Source: Labilibaculum filiforme (lineage in GTDB: Bacteria > Bacteroidota > Bacteroidia > Bacteroidales > Marinifilaceae). Taken from it: a DNA stretch of 64,000 bases. Positions 35,567 through 44,566 of this stretch are shown one piece after another. The notes below the pieces were generated by a model. The model was given only the letters and a program-made list of their open reading frames with translations. It was not told where the DNA came from and ran no database searches. Where the stretch lies: the NCBI RefSeq assembly GCF_002843315.1, contig NZ_MVDD01000007.1, forward strand, positions 218,538 through 282,537. Direction: 5' to 3'. Within the stretch, counting starts at the first letter, position 1. Every line of letters starts with the position of its first letter. Made by a program: the position numbers and the translations under genes.

Positions 35567-37519
35567 ATGAGTTTCTCGAAACAACCACTTTTTTGCAAAG
35601 ATCTGTTTAACTACTCTCGCCGCATATCATCAGAATCAACAATTGGAAATACAGCACTGGGTGGCAGCAACCCAATTCGAATTCAATCGATGACCAACAC
35701 CGATACTAATAATATTACTGCTAGTGTTGAACAATCGATTCGAATGATAGAATCGGGAGCAGAGTATGTTCGATTAACTACTCAAGGAACAAAAGAGGCC
35801 GAAAACCTAAAATTTATAAAAGAAGAATTGGTAAAAAGAGGATATAATACTCCTTTGGTTGCTGATATTCATTTTAATCCTGCCGCAGCATTAATAGCTG
35901 CCAAATATGTAGATAAAGTTCGAATCAATCCAGGAAATTTTGTTGATAAACGAGCCGATTTCAACGGTACCGATTACGGAGACTTAAAATATCAGGAAGA
36001 TCTGGAAAAAATAAAAGATAAATTTATTCCTCTGCTTCGGGTTTGTAAGGAACACAATACGGCTATTCGAATTGGGACCAATCATGGCTCTTTATCCGAT
36101 AGAATTATGAGCAGATATGGCGACACACCGCGCGGAATGATTGAAGCCACTTTAGAATTCCTTCGAATTTGTAAGGAGCAAAATTTTCCGAATGTTACTA
36201 TCTCGATAAAATCGAGCAATACGGTAATGATGGTGAAAACCGTTCGTTTGCTGGTTTGTGAAATGGAAAATGAGAACATGCATTATCCGCTGCACCTAGG
36301 CGTAACCGAAGCCGGCGAAGGGGAAGATGGCAGAATAAAATCGGCTGTTGGTACTGGAGCTTTACTAAATGATGGCATTGGCGATACGGTTCGAATATCC
36401 TTAACCGAAGATCCAGAAATAGAATCACCAGTAGGAAAAAAACTAGTTGATTACCTTACTGAGAAAGTTGGTCATGCTCCCATTCTTCCGGTAGAAAATG
36501 TTGCTGTCAATCTTTTTGATTTTTACAAAAGATCTACATCACTAATTGAAAATATTGGAAGCCAAAAAGTTCCTGTAGTGGTAACAGATGCCAGTCACGA
36601 AAAATACATTACCACCGATTTACCCGTAAAAGCTGGTTATATTTTAAATGAAGACAGTTTAGAATGGGAAAAAGGCAAGTTAGCCAGCGATTATTTATTT
36701 GTAAATGGTTTCGATGCTATTTTTGCTGATTATCCGAAAGAATTAGGCATAATCGTAGATCAGGAATGTTGGGAAATGGCAAATAATTTTGCCGAAAATA
36801 CCTATCCACTGTTTCAGTCCAAAACATTTATGAACGCAAACCTAGCTCCTTTTCACAGCAATATCTTTTTTGTGGAGTGTAGCTATTCCGATTTATCGGA
36901 TGAATTCATTCAAAAAATCACCAATAATCCGAAGGTCGTTTTAGTTTGTTCATCAACGCATCAAAATGCCTTTGCAGAACAGAGAGCCTTTGCCTATCAA
37001 ATGATTCAAAGCAAATGTAAAGCACCCATAATTTTTAAAAGAGCATTTCAGGAATCAAATCTGGAGGCTATTCATTTAAAAGCCGCTGCTGATTTAGGAA
37101 GTTTATTTTTTGATGGATTTGGCAATGGAATTTGGCTTGATAATTTAGGAAGTATCTCTCATAAGGAGATCAATTCTACAGCATTTGGAATTTTACAAGC
37201 TGCAAGAGTGAGAACCAGTAAAACCGAATTTGTCTCCTGTCCTGGTTGTGGCAGAACTCTTTTTCAGCTACAAGATGTAGTTGCAGAAGTAAAAAAGAAC
37301 TTTTCGCACTTAACTCATCTAAAAATAGGGGTTATGGGTTGTATTGTTAATGGTCCGGGTGAAATGGGCGACGTAGACTATGGTTACGTAGGCGCTGGTC
37401 CAGGAAAAGTATCTTTATACAAAAGACGTGAATTAATGAAAAAAAATATTCCGAGTAAAGATGCCATTCACGAACTAACCGAGATCATTAAAGCCCATGG
37501 AGACTGGATTCATAAATAA
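35567..37519 (+). CDS. ispG: 4-hydroxy-3-methylbut-2-enyl diphosphate synthase, three-domain form
   Basis: The 650-residue enzyme has the TIM-barrel N-terminus (IRIQSMTNTDT, PLVADIHFNP, VRINPGNF), a middle insertion of about 250 residues, and a C-terminal [4Fe-4S] domain. The cluster ligands are Cys in FVSCPGCGRT and GVMGCIVNGPGEMGD. It performs the penultimate step of the MEP isoprenoid pathway, reducing MEcPP to HMBPP. The inserted domain, shared with plant and chlamydial enzymes, is normal for Bacteroidota. Confidence 0.96.
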   Translation: MSFSKQPLFCKDLFNYSRRISSESTIGNTALGGSNPIRIQSMTNTDTNNITASVEQSIRMIESGAEYVRLTTQGTKEAENLKFIKEELVKRGYNTPLVADIHFNPAAALIAAKYVDKVRINPGNFVDKRADFNGTDYGDLKYQEDLEKIKDKFIPLLRVCKEHNTAIRIGTNHGSLSDRIMSRYGDTPRGMIEATLEFLRICKEQNFPNVTISIKSSNTVMMVKTVRLLVCEMENENMHYPLHLGVTEAGEGEDGRIKSAVGTGALLNDGIGDTVRISLTEDPEIESPVGKKLVDYLTEKVGHAPILPVENVAVNLFDFYKRSTSLIENIGSQKVPVVVTDASHEKYITTDLPVKAGYILNEDSLEWEKGKLASDYLFVNGFDAIFADYPKELGIIVDQECWEMANNFAENTYPLFQSKTFMNANLAPFHSNIFFVECSYSDLSDEFIQKITNNPKVVLVCSSTHQNAFAEQRAFAYQMIQSKCKAPIIFKRAFQESNLEAIHLKAAADLGSLFFDGFGNGIWLDNLGSISHKEINSTAFGILQAARVRTSKTEFVSCPGCGRTLFQLQDVVAEVKKNFSHLTHLKIGVMGCIVNGPGEMGDVDYGYVGAGPGKVSLYKRRELMKKNIPSKDAIHELTEIIKAHGDWIHK

Positions 37520-37588
37520 TCCATTTTAAACTTTTTTTTATCTCTCTTTGTTTTATATATTGCATTTAGATCAATATTATTTTACATA

Positions 37589-38374
37589 GTGAAGAACAAA
37601 ATTACACTACTACTTTTTTTGTTCCTTTTTAATTTTGCTTACGCAGATAAACTCGAACTAAGCGGAATTTTTTTAGGCAAAAATATTTACATCCTCAATC
37701 CTTTTTCGGATTCGGGTGTAGGGTTTTGTGTATCTGAAATAACTGTAAATGGACAAACCTCTGAGGATGAAATTAATAGTAGTGCATTTGAAATTGACTT
37801 ATCAAAATTCAATTTTCCGATAGGCGAAAAGATAAACATAACAATTACTTATAAAAATGGATGTCTACCTAGAATAATTAATCCAGAGGCAATAAAACCA
37901 ATTAGTTCATTTAATCTGCAAAATGCAACCATTGATAAAAAAGGAATCTTAAATTGGACTACTAAAGATGAAATGGGAGCCTTACCATTTATCATTCAGC
38001 AATATCGTTGGAACAAATGGATCACTATTGGCGAAGTAGAGGGAGTTGGAATACCACAACTAAATAAATATCAGCTTAACGTTCGCCCACACTCCGGTAA
38101 AAATATTTTCAGAATTTATCAGGTTGACTATACCAAAAAGCCAAATTACACCTCAGAAATTAACTACGTATCTGCCTTACCAGCCATAACCTTTGGTCCC
38201 GAGAAAGTAAAGGATGAATTACTATTCACCAACGAAACTCTGTGCGAGATATACGATAATTACGGCAATATCGTTTTTAAAGGTTTTGGCAATAAGATTA
38301 GACTAGAAGAACTTCAAGATGGTTTGTATTATATCAATTACGACAATACAATGGGTAGTTTTCGAAAAAAATAA
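37589..38374 (+). CDS. Secreted protein of unknown function
   Basis: From GTG at 37589, 261 residues. A signal peptide (LLLFLFLFNFAYA) is followed by beta-rich sequence: LELSGIFLGKNIYILNPF, an Ig/FN3-like middle and a C-terminal ...EICDNYGNIVFKGFGN-type sorting-like region (CEIYDNYGNIVFKG). It has no catalytic motif. The tail resembles the Bacteroidota C-terminal secretion-type fold, but a T9SS signal is not clear. Function unknown. Confidence 0.65.
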   Translation: MKNKITLLLFLFLFNFAYADKLELSGIFLGKNIYILNPFSDSGVGFCVSEITVNGQTSEDEINSSAFEIDLSKFNFPIGEKINITITYKNGCLPRIINPEAIKPISSFNLQNATIDKKGILNWTTKDEMGALPFIIQQYRWNKWITIGEVEGVGIPQLNKYQLNVRPHSGKNIFRIYQVDYTKKPNYTSEINYVSALPAITFGPEKVKDELLFTNETLCEIYDNYGNIVFKGFGNKIRLEELQDGLYYINYDNTMGSFRKK

Positions 38375-38386
38375 ACCTCTTTCTGA

Positions 38387-39010
38387 TTAAAACAAATCCA
38401 CAATTCTTTCTCCTTTTTCCAAATCTAAATGGTGTGTCCTCATCCCAACAAGCTGAGCAGCTTCGATATTGGTCAGCATATCATCAATAAATAATGTTTC
38501 CGAAGCAATTAAACCTTCCTTTTCAAGTACCGTGGTGTAAATTTTAGGATCTGGTTTTCTTAAGCCCATATCTTGAGAACAATAACATTTTTCAAAAAGA
38601 TCAGAAAAACAAAGGCCATGAACCTCTTGAATCATTTTAATAAATGTTTCCCAATGAATTATACTCGTATTACTCAACAAGAATAAACGATGATTCTTTT
38701 TCAACTTCATAAGCAAGTCTAAACGCTCATAGGGCAAATCTAAAAGCATAGAACACCATGCTTTATTAATTTGTTCATCGGTAACTTCAGACTTCATATG
38801 CGCTCGAATTTCACACCTAAACTCATCGGCACTTATCATCCCTTTTTCCAAACGATCAAACAAACCATTGGTCTCGTATTCTTTTTTCACTAAATTAACA
38901 TCAGTCAAGCCGATTTCCTTAAAGCTCTTAACTGCTTGATCCGTATCAATATTAAGAAGTACACCTCCTAAATCGAAAATTATATTTGGGATTGAATTGT
39001 ATTTTTGCAT
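38387..39010 (-). CDS. HAD-superfamily hydrolase, subclass IA
   Basis: The 207-residue protein has HAD motif I as IFDLGGVLLNID, motif II as LFLLSNTS, motif III Lys in GLRKPDPKIY and motif IV as LFIDDMLTNIEAA. The first motif reads DLGGV rather than DxDxT: the second Asp is Gly, as in the YihX branch of sugar-phosphate phosphatases. The small helical cap (about 20-85) fits. The substrate is unknown. Confidence 0.85.
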   Translation of the reverse strand: MQKYNSIPNIIFDLGGVLLNIDTDQAVKSFKEIGLTDVNLVKKEYETNGLFDRLEKGMISADEFRCEIRAHMKSEVTDEQINKAWCSMLLDLPYERLDLLMKLKKNHRLFLLSNTSIIHWETFIKMIQEVHGLCFSDLFEKCYCSQDMGLRKPDPKIYTTVLEKEGLIASETLFIDDMLTNIEAAQLVGMRTHHLDLEKGERIVDLF

Positions 39011-39110
39011 AAAAAAATTGTTTCAAATATTGAATAATTCAATACAAATATGTAACATTGCACTCGCAAAACAAAGGTAAGTACAATACTTTTACCGTCT
39101 TGTTTTCATC

Positions 39111-39184
39111 GGGCCTATAGCTCAGCTGGTTAGAGCACCTGACTCATAATCAGGGGGTCCATGGTTCAAGCCCATGTGGGCCCA
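39111..39184 (+). tRNA. tRNA with anticodon CAT, probably Ile2
   Basis: A full cloverleaf fits: acceptor GGGCCTA/TGGGCCC, D stem GCTC/GAGC, anticodon stem CCTGA/TCAGG with loop CTCATAA (anticodon 39145-39147), and T arm CATGG-TTCAAGC-CCATG; discriminator A. CAT can mean Met or lysidine-modified Ile2. The C4-G69 and C5-G68 acceptor pairs match known TilS determinants and favour Ile2. No exact CCA is encoded. The T6SS locus begins directly downstream. Confidence 0.95.
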
Positions 39185-39192
39185 CCCCCAAC

Positions 39193-39227
39193 AAAAACAC
39201 CCAATCGTAAGATTGGGTGTTTTTTTA
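39193..39227. terminator. Terminator shared by tRNA and tssO
   Basis: Stem ACACCCAATC / GATTGGGTGT with loop GTAA, A-run before and T-run after. It ends both the tRNA and the convergent T6SS operon. Confidence 0.9.
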
Positions 39228-39246
39228 TGCATCAAATTGCTTAGAA

Positions 39247-39756
39247 TTATTTCGCATTATGCCTATAAATATCTAAATCTCTTTGTTTTTCCTCCAATTT
39301 CTCCTTCAATTCTTCAATTATGCTCACATAAGATTCAATATCTGTTTTTGCATCTTCCAGATTAAGCAATTCTATTTTCGCTTCCTTTAATTCAAGATAG
39401 GTAAGAATAATATTGTTATACATTCCAACATTCGCAACACTATCTTCTGCAATAAACTTATTTCTCATTACTGCTAATTCTGTTGAAATTAACTGATCGG
39501 TAAATTCAATATTTGTGCCTTTAATTTCAATCATATCAATTAACGATTTTACTTTATCCATTTTAAGGGCAAAATCGCTGGTTTGTTTTTTTTCCAAACT
39601 CAAATAATTCAATCTATTATGCAAATATTTATTTTCCTTTTCTGGGACTTTATAATTAAAGAACACAATAACAACAACCAAGGAAGTAGTTAACAGAAAT
39701 AGTAAAAAGAAGCTTATAAACGCCTTTCTGCGTTGCTTTACATTTAGTGATTTCAT
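39247..39756 (-). CDS. tssO: T6SSiii membrane protein TssO
   Basis: The 169-residue product has a basic N-terminus (NVKQRRKAF), one membrane helix (about 12-32) and a long coiled coil to the end (EELKEKLEEKQRDLDIY). This is the layout of TssO, a protein specific to the Bacteroidetes subtype iii T6SS, where TssN/O/P/Q/R probably replace the TssJLM membrane complex. Identification leans on topology and on its place at the end of the tssE-F-P-K-O operon. Confidence 0.8.
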   Translation of the reverse strand: MKSLNVKQRRKAFISFFLLFLLTTSLVVVIVFFNYKVPEKENKYLHNRLNYLSLEKKQTSDFALKMDKVKSLIDMIEIKGTNIEFTDQLISTELAVMRNKFIAEDSVANVGMYNNIILTYLELKEAKIELLNLEDAKTDIESYVSIIEELKEKLEEKQRDLDIYRHNAK

Positions 39757-39888
39757 CTAATTTTATATTTTAAGATTTTGTTCTAGAAAACTAACTATCC
39801 AATTACTCCCTTGCATATTCAAAGATTTTAACACGGAGGTTTCCTATTTCAAAACACTATACTAGTTTACATTTAAATTTACATAGCA

Positions 39889-41031
39889 CTATTCTTTACC
39901 AAAGAAGAAAGGTCTTTTTTTCTTTGCCGTAGTTGTTCCTTCTATTTCTTCTTCCATAAGTGTTTCTTCTTTCACAAAAAGGTCGGTCTCAATTTTCTTA
40001 CCGATATAATCTAAACCAGAAAGAATTTGTAACATTTGCTCTAACAAACTAAGTAGCCTTACTGCTTTGTCTACAGAAATACTAATTTTATTGTGATCAT
40101 AGTGATGCTTAATTAACTGATTTAATGCATCCTCAAATTCCCCTTCGTTAATATTACACCAATCCGATATGTAAGTCAAAAATTCATCCCTACCGCATCC
40201 TTGCCATCCGTCAATTGAATTTTTCACCATACGTGCCAAATCCATTACCAAAATTACCATTTCAACTGGGTAATCATAAGGAGTTGCAATTCTGTATCTC
40301 GAAAGAGTTACACTTAAAAAATCGAGTAGCTTACAGCAAATTTCATTTAAGGCTTTAGCAAGAGGATTATCCTGTTTTTTTAGTCGGATTTTATTAATAA
40401 TTGAAGAAGAAAACTTCTCAATGGAACTAATATAGGTTTCCACTTGCTTATAAACATCAAACAAATCTGGATTCGATGCAATAAATCTTGATGCAATAAT
40501 GTAATCAGAGTCGATACTCCAACTTGCATCCATCTTTGTTATCCGTCCGAATACCAGGTGATTTTGACCCAATAAAATTTCCGATAACTCGTCTTCTTCT
40601 AAAATGGAAATATTCATTTCAGGAGCTACAAAAGGTTTTCGAACTGGACTTTCCGCTACATCAGCCATTCCAACAGGTTGGCGTGAAAAAGGATCTATTG
40701 ATAAAACGACATAATAGATAGCATCACTTTCCGTTTTAGGTAAATCACACTTAAATTCTTTTCCATCTGCAATAGCGTAATGAAAGCCACTAGGGAAAAC
40801 AATTTCAACAGGCTTAAAAGTGACCAGAAGTTGAATATCATTATCAATATCCATCCACAAAAAGTCTCTCTCACTTCTAACAAGACCAAAATTTAAAGGC
40901 GAAACCGACAAGCCAGCCACTCCCATACTTTTTTTGATGAATGAGTTCTCCTGAGCAATAAAATGCTTCTTATTAATATTCATGCCGTCTACCCAATTTA
41001 CAGGCAGAAACATATCATTTTCATTTACCAT
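39889..41031 (-). CDS. tssK: T6SS baseplate protein TssK
   Basis: The 380-residue protein starts NWVDGMNINKKHFIAQENSFI, which corresponds to the conserved W.dGm.l...HF..qe of TssK, and has the three-part shell-helical body. It lacks similarity over its last 25 residues, a basic tail (KKKRPFFFGK). TssK links the baseplate to the membrane complex. It starts two bases after the tssP stop, so the two are translationally coupled. Confidence 0.88.
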   Translation of the reverse strand: MVNENDMFLPVNWVDGMNINKKHFIAQENSFIKKSMGVAGLSVSPLNFGLVRSERDFLWMDIDNDIQLLVTFKPVEIVFPSGFHYAIADGKEFKCDLPKTESDAIYYVVLSIDPFSRQPVGMADVAESPVRKPFVAPEMNISILEEDELSEILLGQNHLVFGRITKMDASWSIDSDYIIASRFIASNPDLFDVYKQVETYISSIEKFSSSIINKIRLKKQDNPLAKALNEICCKLLDFLSVTLSRYRIATPYDYPVEMVILVMDLARMVKNSIDGWQGCGRDEFLTYISDWCNINEGEFEDALNQLIKHHYDHNKISISVDKAVRLLSLLEQMLQILSGLDYIGKKIETDLFVKEETLMEEEIEGTTTAKKKRPFFFGKE

Positions 41032-41033
41032 AT

Positions 41034-42050
41034 TTAATCGTTTTTAAAACCTCGCTTTTTTTTGTATCGTATTGTAACATTTATAATCTTGGCACTATTT
41101 ATTCTTTCCGTCGAAAACTCTCTTATTACAATATTCTTTCCTTCAACATCTTTAATTATTGCCTCAAAAGTCAATAAATCACCATTACATCTGGCCATTA
41201 AATTTTTATTGTTCTCCGAGAAATATTTTAAAAATTTCTCTTTATCTCCAGTTCCATCGGCAATCTGCTGAAACATAACCGTTAGTTCACCATCCGTAGG
41301 CAAGGATTGATCTTTTACCGGCTTCTTTTCAATATCTTTAAAAACCTGATACACTTCTGGGGTTTCCGGAACGTACTCCTTTTCTTTTTCAACATCCGAC
41401 TTCGTTGTTGCCGCTATTTTGTGTTTTTCAGATGGTTTCACCCGTACATATATTTTCTTCTGAGCAGTAAATTCTCTATTTCCATCTACCACCAAACTAA
41501 TCGTTTTATAGCCTGGCTTAGTAAATGTATACTTTACCGATTTTCTTTTTGAATTCATTTGACTAGAACCATCAACTTGCCATTCCCATGAACTTCCTCC
41601 CTGGGCACTACAAGTAAAAACGGCCGAAGCACCAACGTACACCTGTTTAGGACCGGCAATTCTTGGAATTATAACTACAGGTTCATCGTCCTTCACCTTT
41701 TCTATATGTATCGATTCCTGAAATTCGTACTTATCATTAACTTTAAGCGTAACAGTATAATCTCCATGCTCAGCATAGGTATGAATAGGCGACTTTTCAT
41801 GTACCAATTCGGTACTATCTCCAAAATTCCATTCGTAAGAATGATCCCCTGCGGTATTATTTCTAAACTTTAACATAGCATTCGCCATGTGTTTATCTCC
41901 TAACACATCAAAACTAACCTCTGGAGGCGCTTGATAAGCAAAGTATTTAAAACCTAAAAGTCCTAATAACGGAATCAGTAGAAGTATAAAAAAATTAGAA
42001 ATCATTGAGTCAATCCTAAATTGACGAGGTTCTTCAGTATTTTTTGCCAT
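41034..42050 (-). CDS. tssP: T6SSiii PKD-domain membrane protein TssP
   Basis: The 338-residue protein has one membrane helix (about 16-33) and a periplasmic PKD domain (about 45-115, with YEWNFGDS and HTYAEHGDYTVTLKV). A second PKD-like domain (about 125-205, WEWQVDGSS, FTKPGYKTISLVV) and a C-terminal domain of about 85 residues after a charged linker follow. PKD-bearing TssP is a subtype iii component. Its ATG shares one base with the tssF stop (TAATG), so the genes are coupled. Confidence 0.8.
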   Translation of the reverse strand: MAKNTEEPRQFRIDSMISNFFILLLIPLLGLLGFKYFAYQAPPEVSFDVLGDKHMANAMLKFRNNTAGDHSYEWNFGDSTELVHEKSPIHTYAEHGDYTVTLKVNDKYEFQESIHIEKVKDDEPVVIIPRIAGPKQVYVGASAVFTCSAQGGSSWEWQVDGSSQMNSKRKSVKYTFTKPGYKTISLVVDGNREFTAQKKIYVRVKPSEKHKIAATTKSDVEKEKEYVPETPEVYQVFKDIEKKPVKDQSLPTDGELTVMFQQIADGTGDKEKFLKYFSENNKNLMARCNGDLLTFEAIIKDVEGKNIVIREFSTERINSAKIINVTIRYKKKRGFKND

Positions 42051-43849
42051 TATTGTTTGAATATTTGGATTCCATTAATAAATAAACAGTAAGGATAAAT
42101 ATTACTTCCTCTTTCTTCTAAAACATGCAATATTTCGCGTCCTTCTAGAATAATTGCATCTTCCTCCCCAATTTCCCGCTTACTATTTAATTTGATATTG
42201 ATTGTTCGTACAAAACCAGTTTGAGAATCCTGACTCTCCATTAATCCTTTTTCAATCACCACCTGTTCAATCCTTTCTCCCAAAACATCAAAAACCAATG
42301 CTTTAATGTCTTTTTCTGTAACAATTCGCCCACCAGACAACATCATATACCTATTATTATAAAGTTGCTCGTCAGAATTTAAAACATTTCGGGCTCCAGT
42401 CATAGGAGTTATAAAATAGCCTCCAGCTTGCTGAATAGAAGCTCCTTTATATGGTAATATTGGAGTATTCGGCTTAATTCCTTTTAAAATTTTTCCAGCT
42501 GTAGTATAATATTTTACAAAAATGGTATCTGCAATTTCTTTATATTTTAGGAACATATACACAGGACTATGATACCTTTTCTTTTGGGTTACTGATTGCT
42601 GCAAACGAGCAATTATTTGTCCCAGCACTTTCAAGTCATCCGAAAATTTACCATTATCGAGCATTGCAAATGCAGCACTTTCATTCCTCAGTTTTCCAAT
42701 TAAAAAATTAATTGCTTCGTTAGCATTTTCTGTCGACATGCCAGCTACCCCATCCCGGCGCAAAAGAAATGTACCATTCTCCCATTCGCTTCCATTTTGA
42801 ACTCCATACTCCTCGTAAATTACGCCATCATCGCCTTCCACCACATCCAGAGCAAAAAATGCTTCCTCATCCTGTAAGCTAATTACTGATAAGTTCTCGC
42901 TACTTTTAAAAACTTTCTCTCTTTCGGTAAGATTAACCACTGGTAAAGCATTAGCAAAACAATTTACCGATGATAAAATTCCGGAATTAAAATCCTCATT
43001 AAAGCAGATACGCACCCAACAAATATTCTCCTCTATTTGCGAACTATTCGCTTTAAAATCTGGTTCGGAGGTATTAGCTCTTTTTATTCTTACAAATTGT
43101 CTATCGTAATGAGATAAAACCCTTTTTTTAATACCAATCAACTCGCTTTTTGAGCTTCCCCAATCAATAGTTAATTCTTCGTCTTGTTCGGAATTCAATC
43201 CAAATTCAACTTCTAATTCCTCATCATTAAAATAAAATTTTGCACTTCTTAATTGTCTATAAAAAGAATCACGAACTGCGTTATTTTCTTTGTAGTCGAA
43301 AAATAATCGAAATGTATTTAAACCATCTGTATTTACGGGTATTTCAACCCCTAACAAAACATCATTTTTATCTAGAACGATTCCTTTCAGAACATCCGAT
43401 TCGATTCGCGATTTGAAACGATAATCAGTCATTTGATAGTATGCCGCATTGGATAGCATATACTTAACTCCGCCCTTAAAAAGAGAAGTTTCCTGAAGAG
43501 AAATAAATTGCAATTCTCGAAGTGCATCAAACTCGTTTCGGATCCGACTTAAAAATTTATAATTCGCAGGCAAACACGCCACCGAATCGGTAGGATTAAT
43601 AATTGCTACAGAATAACCAGGTTGCACTCCACCATGAATATGAGGAATCAACTGATTCATTAGTTTTTGGGCTACGCGATCCTGCACTTGGTCCATTTCG
43701 TGATAAATAGACTCACTTTCCGCCGCTAGTGCCGAAATTAAAATTCGTACCAAAGGATCAAAAGAGGATTCATCGTACACTTCATCGATAGCCCACATCC
43801 GTGAAGCCTGTTTCAACATCCTCTCTTTTATTAACTCTTTATGCTCCAT
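42050..43849 (-). CDS. tssF: T6SS baseplate protein TssF
   Basis: The 599-residue protein opens ELIKERMLKQASRMWAID, and has the TssF patterns SDPLVRILISALAAESESIYHEMDQVQDRVAQKLMNQLIPH-like N-terminal helix and FNF/LY blocks throughout. TssF with TssG, TssE and TssK forms the wedge of the baseplate. Length fits the subtype iii family (about 600). It follows tssE by 15 bases. Confidence 0.88.
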   Translation of the reverse strand: MEHKELIKERMLKQASRMWAIDEVYDESSFDPLVRILISALAAESESIYHEMDQVQDRVAQKLMNQLIPHIHGGVQPGYSVAIINPTDSVACLPANYKFLSRIRNEFDALRELQFISLQETSLFKGGVKYMLSNAAYYQMTDYRFKSRIESDVLKGIVLDKNDVLLGVEIPVNTDGLNTFRLFFDYKENNAVRDSFYRQLRSAKFYFNDEELEVEFGLNSEQDEELTIDWGSSKSELIGIKKRVLSHYDRQFVRIKRANTSEPDFKANSSQIEENICWVRICFNEDFNSGILSSVNCFANALPVVNLTEREKVFKSSENLSVISLQDEEAFFALDVVEGDDGVIYEEYGVQNGSEWENGTFLLRRDGVAGMSTENANEAINFLIGKLRNESAAFAMLDNGKFSDDLKVLGQIIARLQQSVTQKKRYHSPVYMFLKYKEIADTIFVKYYTTAGKILKGIKPNTPILPYKGASIQQAGGYFITPMTGARNVLNSDEQLYNNRYMMLSGGRIVTEKDIKALVFDVLGERIEQVVIEKGLMESQDSQTGFVRTINIKLNSKREIGEEDAIILEGREILHVLEERGSNIYPYCLFINGIQIFKQ

Positions 43850-43864
43850 TTACTGCTTCTCCAT

Positions 43865-44299
43865 TTAATAGTAGGACAATGGTCCCATGAAAAAGTATCC
43901 CGAAAATGCAAATGGCTCATCTGTTTGTGCCAACCTTCCGGTAACTTTTAAATCCAACTTCTTTTTCATACAGGTTACATTTTCACCAACACCAATTAAT
44001 GCTTGCGAAAAACTTATTTCTATCCCCAAATCATCCAATCTATTTTCATGATTTTTAATAGACAAACATAATCCTGATTTGATTTCTTCTTTCAGTCTAC
44101 TATCATTAATTTTATTATTAAAATCACTGTCCCATATGGAACAACCAAATGTTTCATCATACAAGCAATCGCCTAAAGCTGTTGTTATGATTAGGTATAG
44201 ATGTTGTGAAATAGATTCTTTTAGGCTACAATGTTCATGATCTTTTTTCTCACACAACTTTCCAAACCTTAACGGTAACGAATAGTATATATCATTCAA
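43865..44299 (-). CDS. tssE: T6SS baseplate wedge TssE (gp25-like)
   Basis: The 144-residue protein fits the GPW/gp25 family: YYSLPLRFGKL at the start, ISQHLYLIITTALGDCLYDETFGCSIWDSDF in the middle (the family LRx..E.RL-type core) and a C-terminal strand. The only possible start near the N-terminus is TTG at 44299, because the overlapping ATG is out of frame and an in-frame TAG is close upstream. It leads the minus-strand baseplate operon. Confidence 0.85.
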   Translation of the reverse strand: MNDIYYSLPLRFGKLCEKKDHEHCSLKESISQHLYLIITTALGDCLYDETFGCSIWDSDFNNKINDSRLKEEIKSGLCLSIKNHENRLDDLGIEISFSQALIGVGENVTCMKKKLDLKVTGRLAQTDEPFAFSGYFFMGPLSYY

Positions 44300-44566
44300 A
44301 ATATGAATATTAATAAAACTCTAGTTAAAACAAATAAAAATACTTTACTTATAGATTACCAAATAGTAATAAAACTACGAATTTATCAAAAAAAACAATC
44401 ACTTCCATTTTTAATTTAACCAAAAAACGTTTTTAATAAATTACTTAATAAAATATAATAATTATATTTGTTATGCTCTACAAATAAATTATTAATAACT
44501 TTATGATTCTAAAGTGCCGGTTTCACTACTTAAACTATTTCATATTGTTTAATTATAGCACACAAC
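44300..44566. promoter_or_regulatory. Divergent promoter region of tssE and clpV
   Basis: This very AT-rich 267-base spacer separates the two main T6SS operons. On the plus strand TATATTTG at 44463-44470 fits the -7 consensus and lies about 97 bases before the clpV ATG. Other boxes are not clear. Confidence 0.4.
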
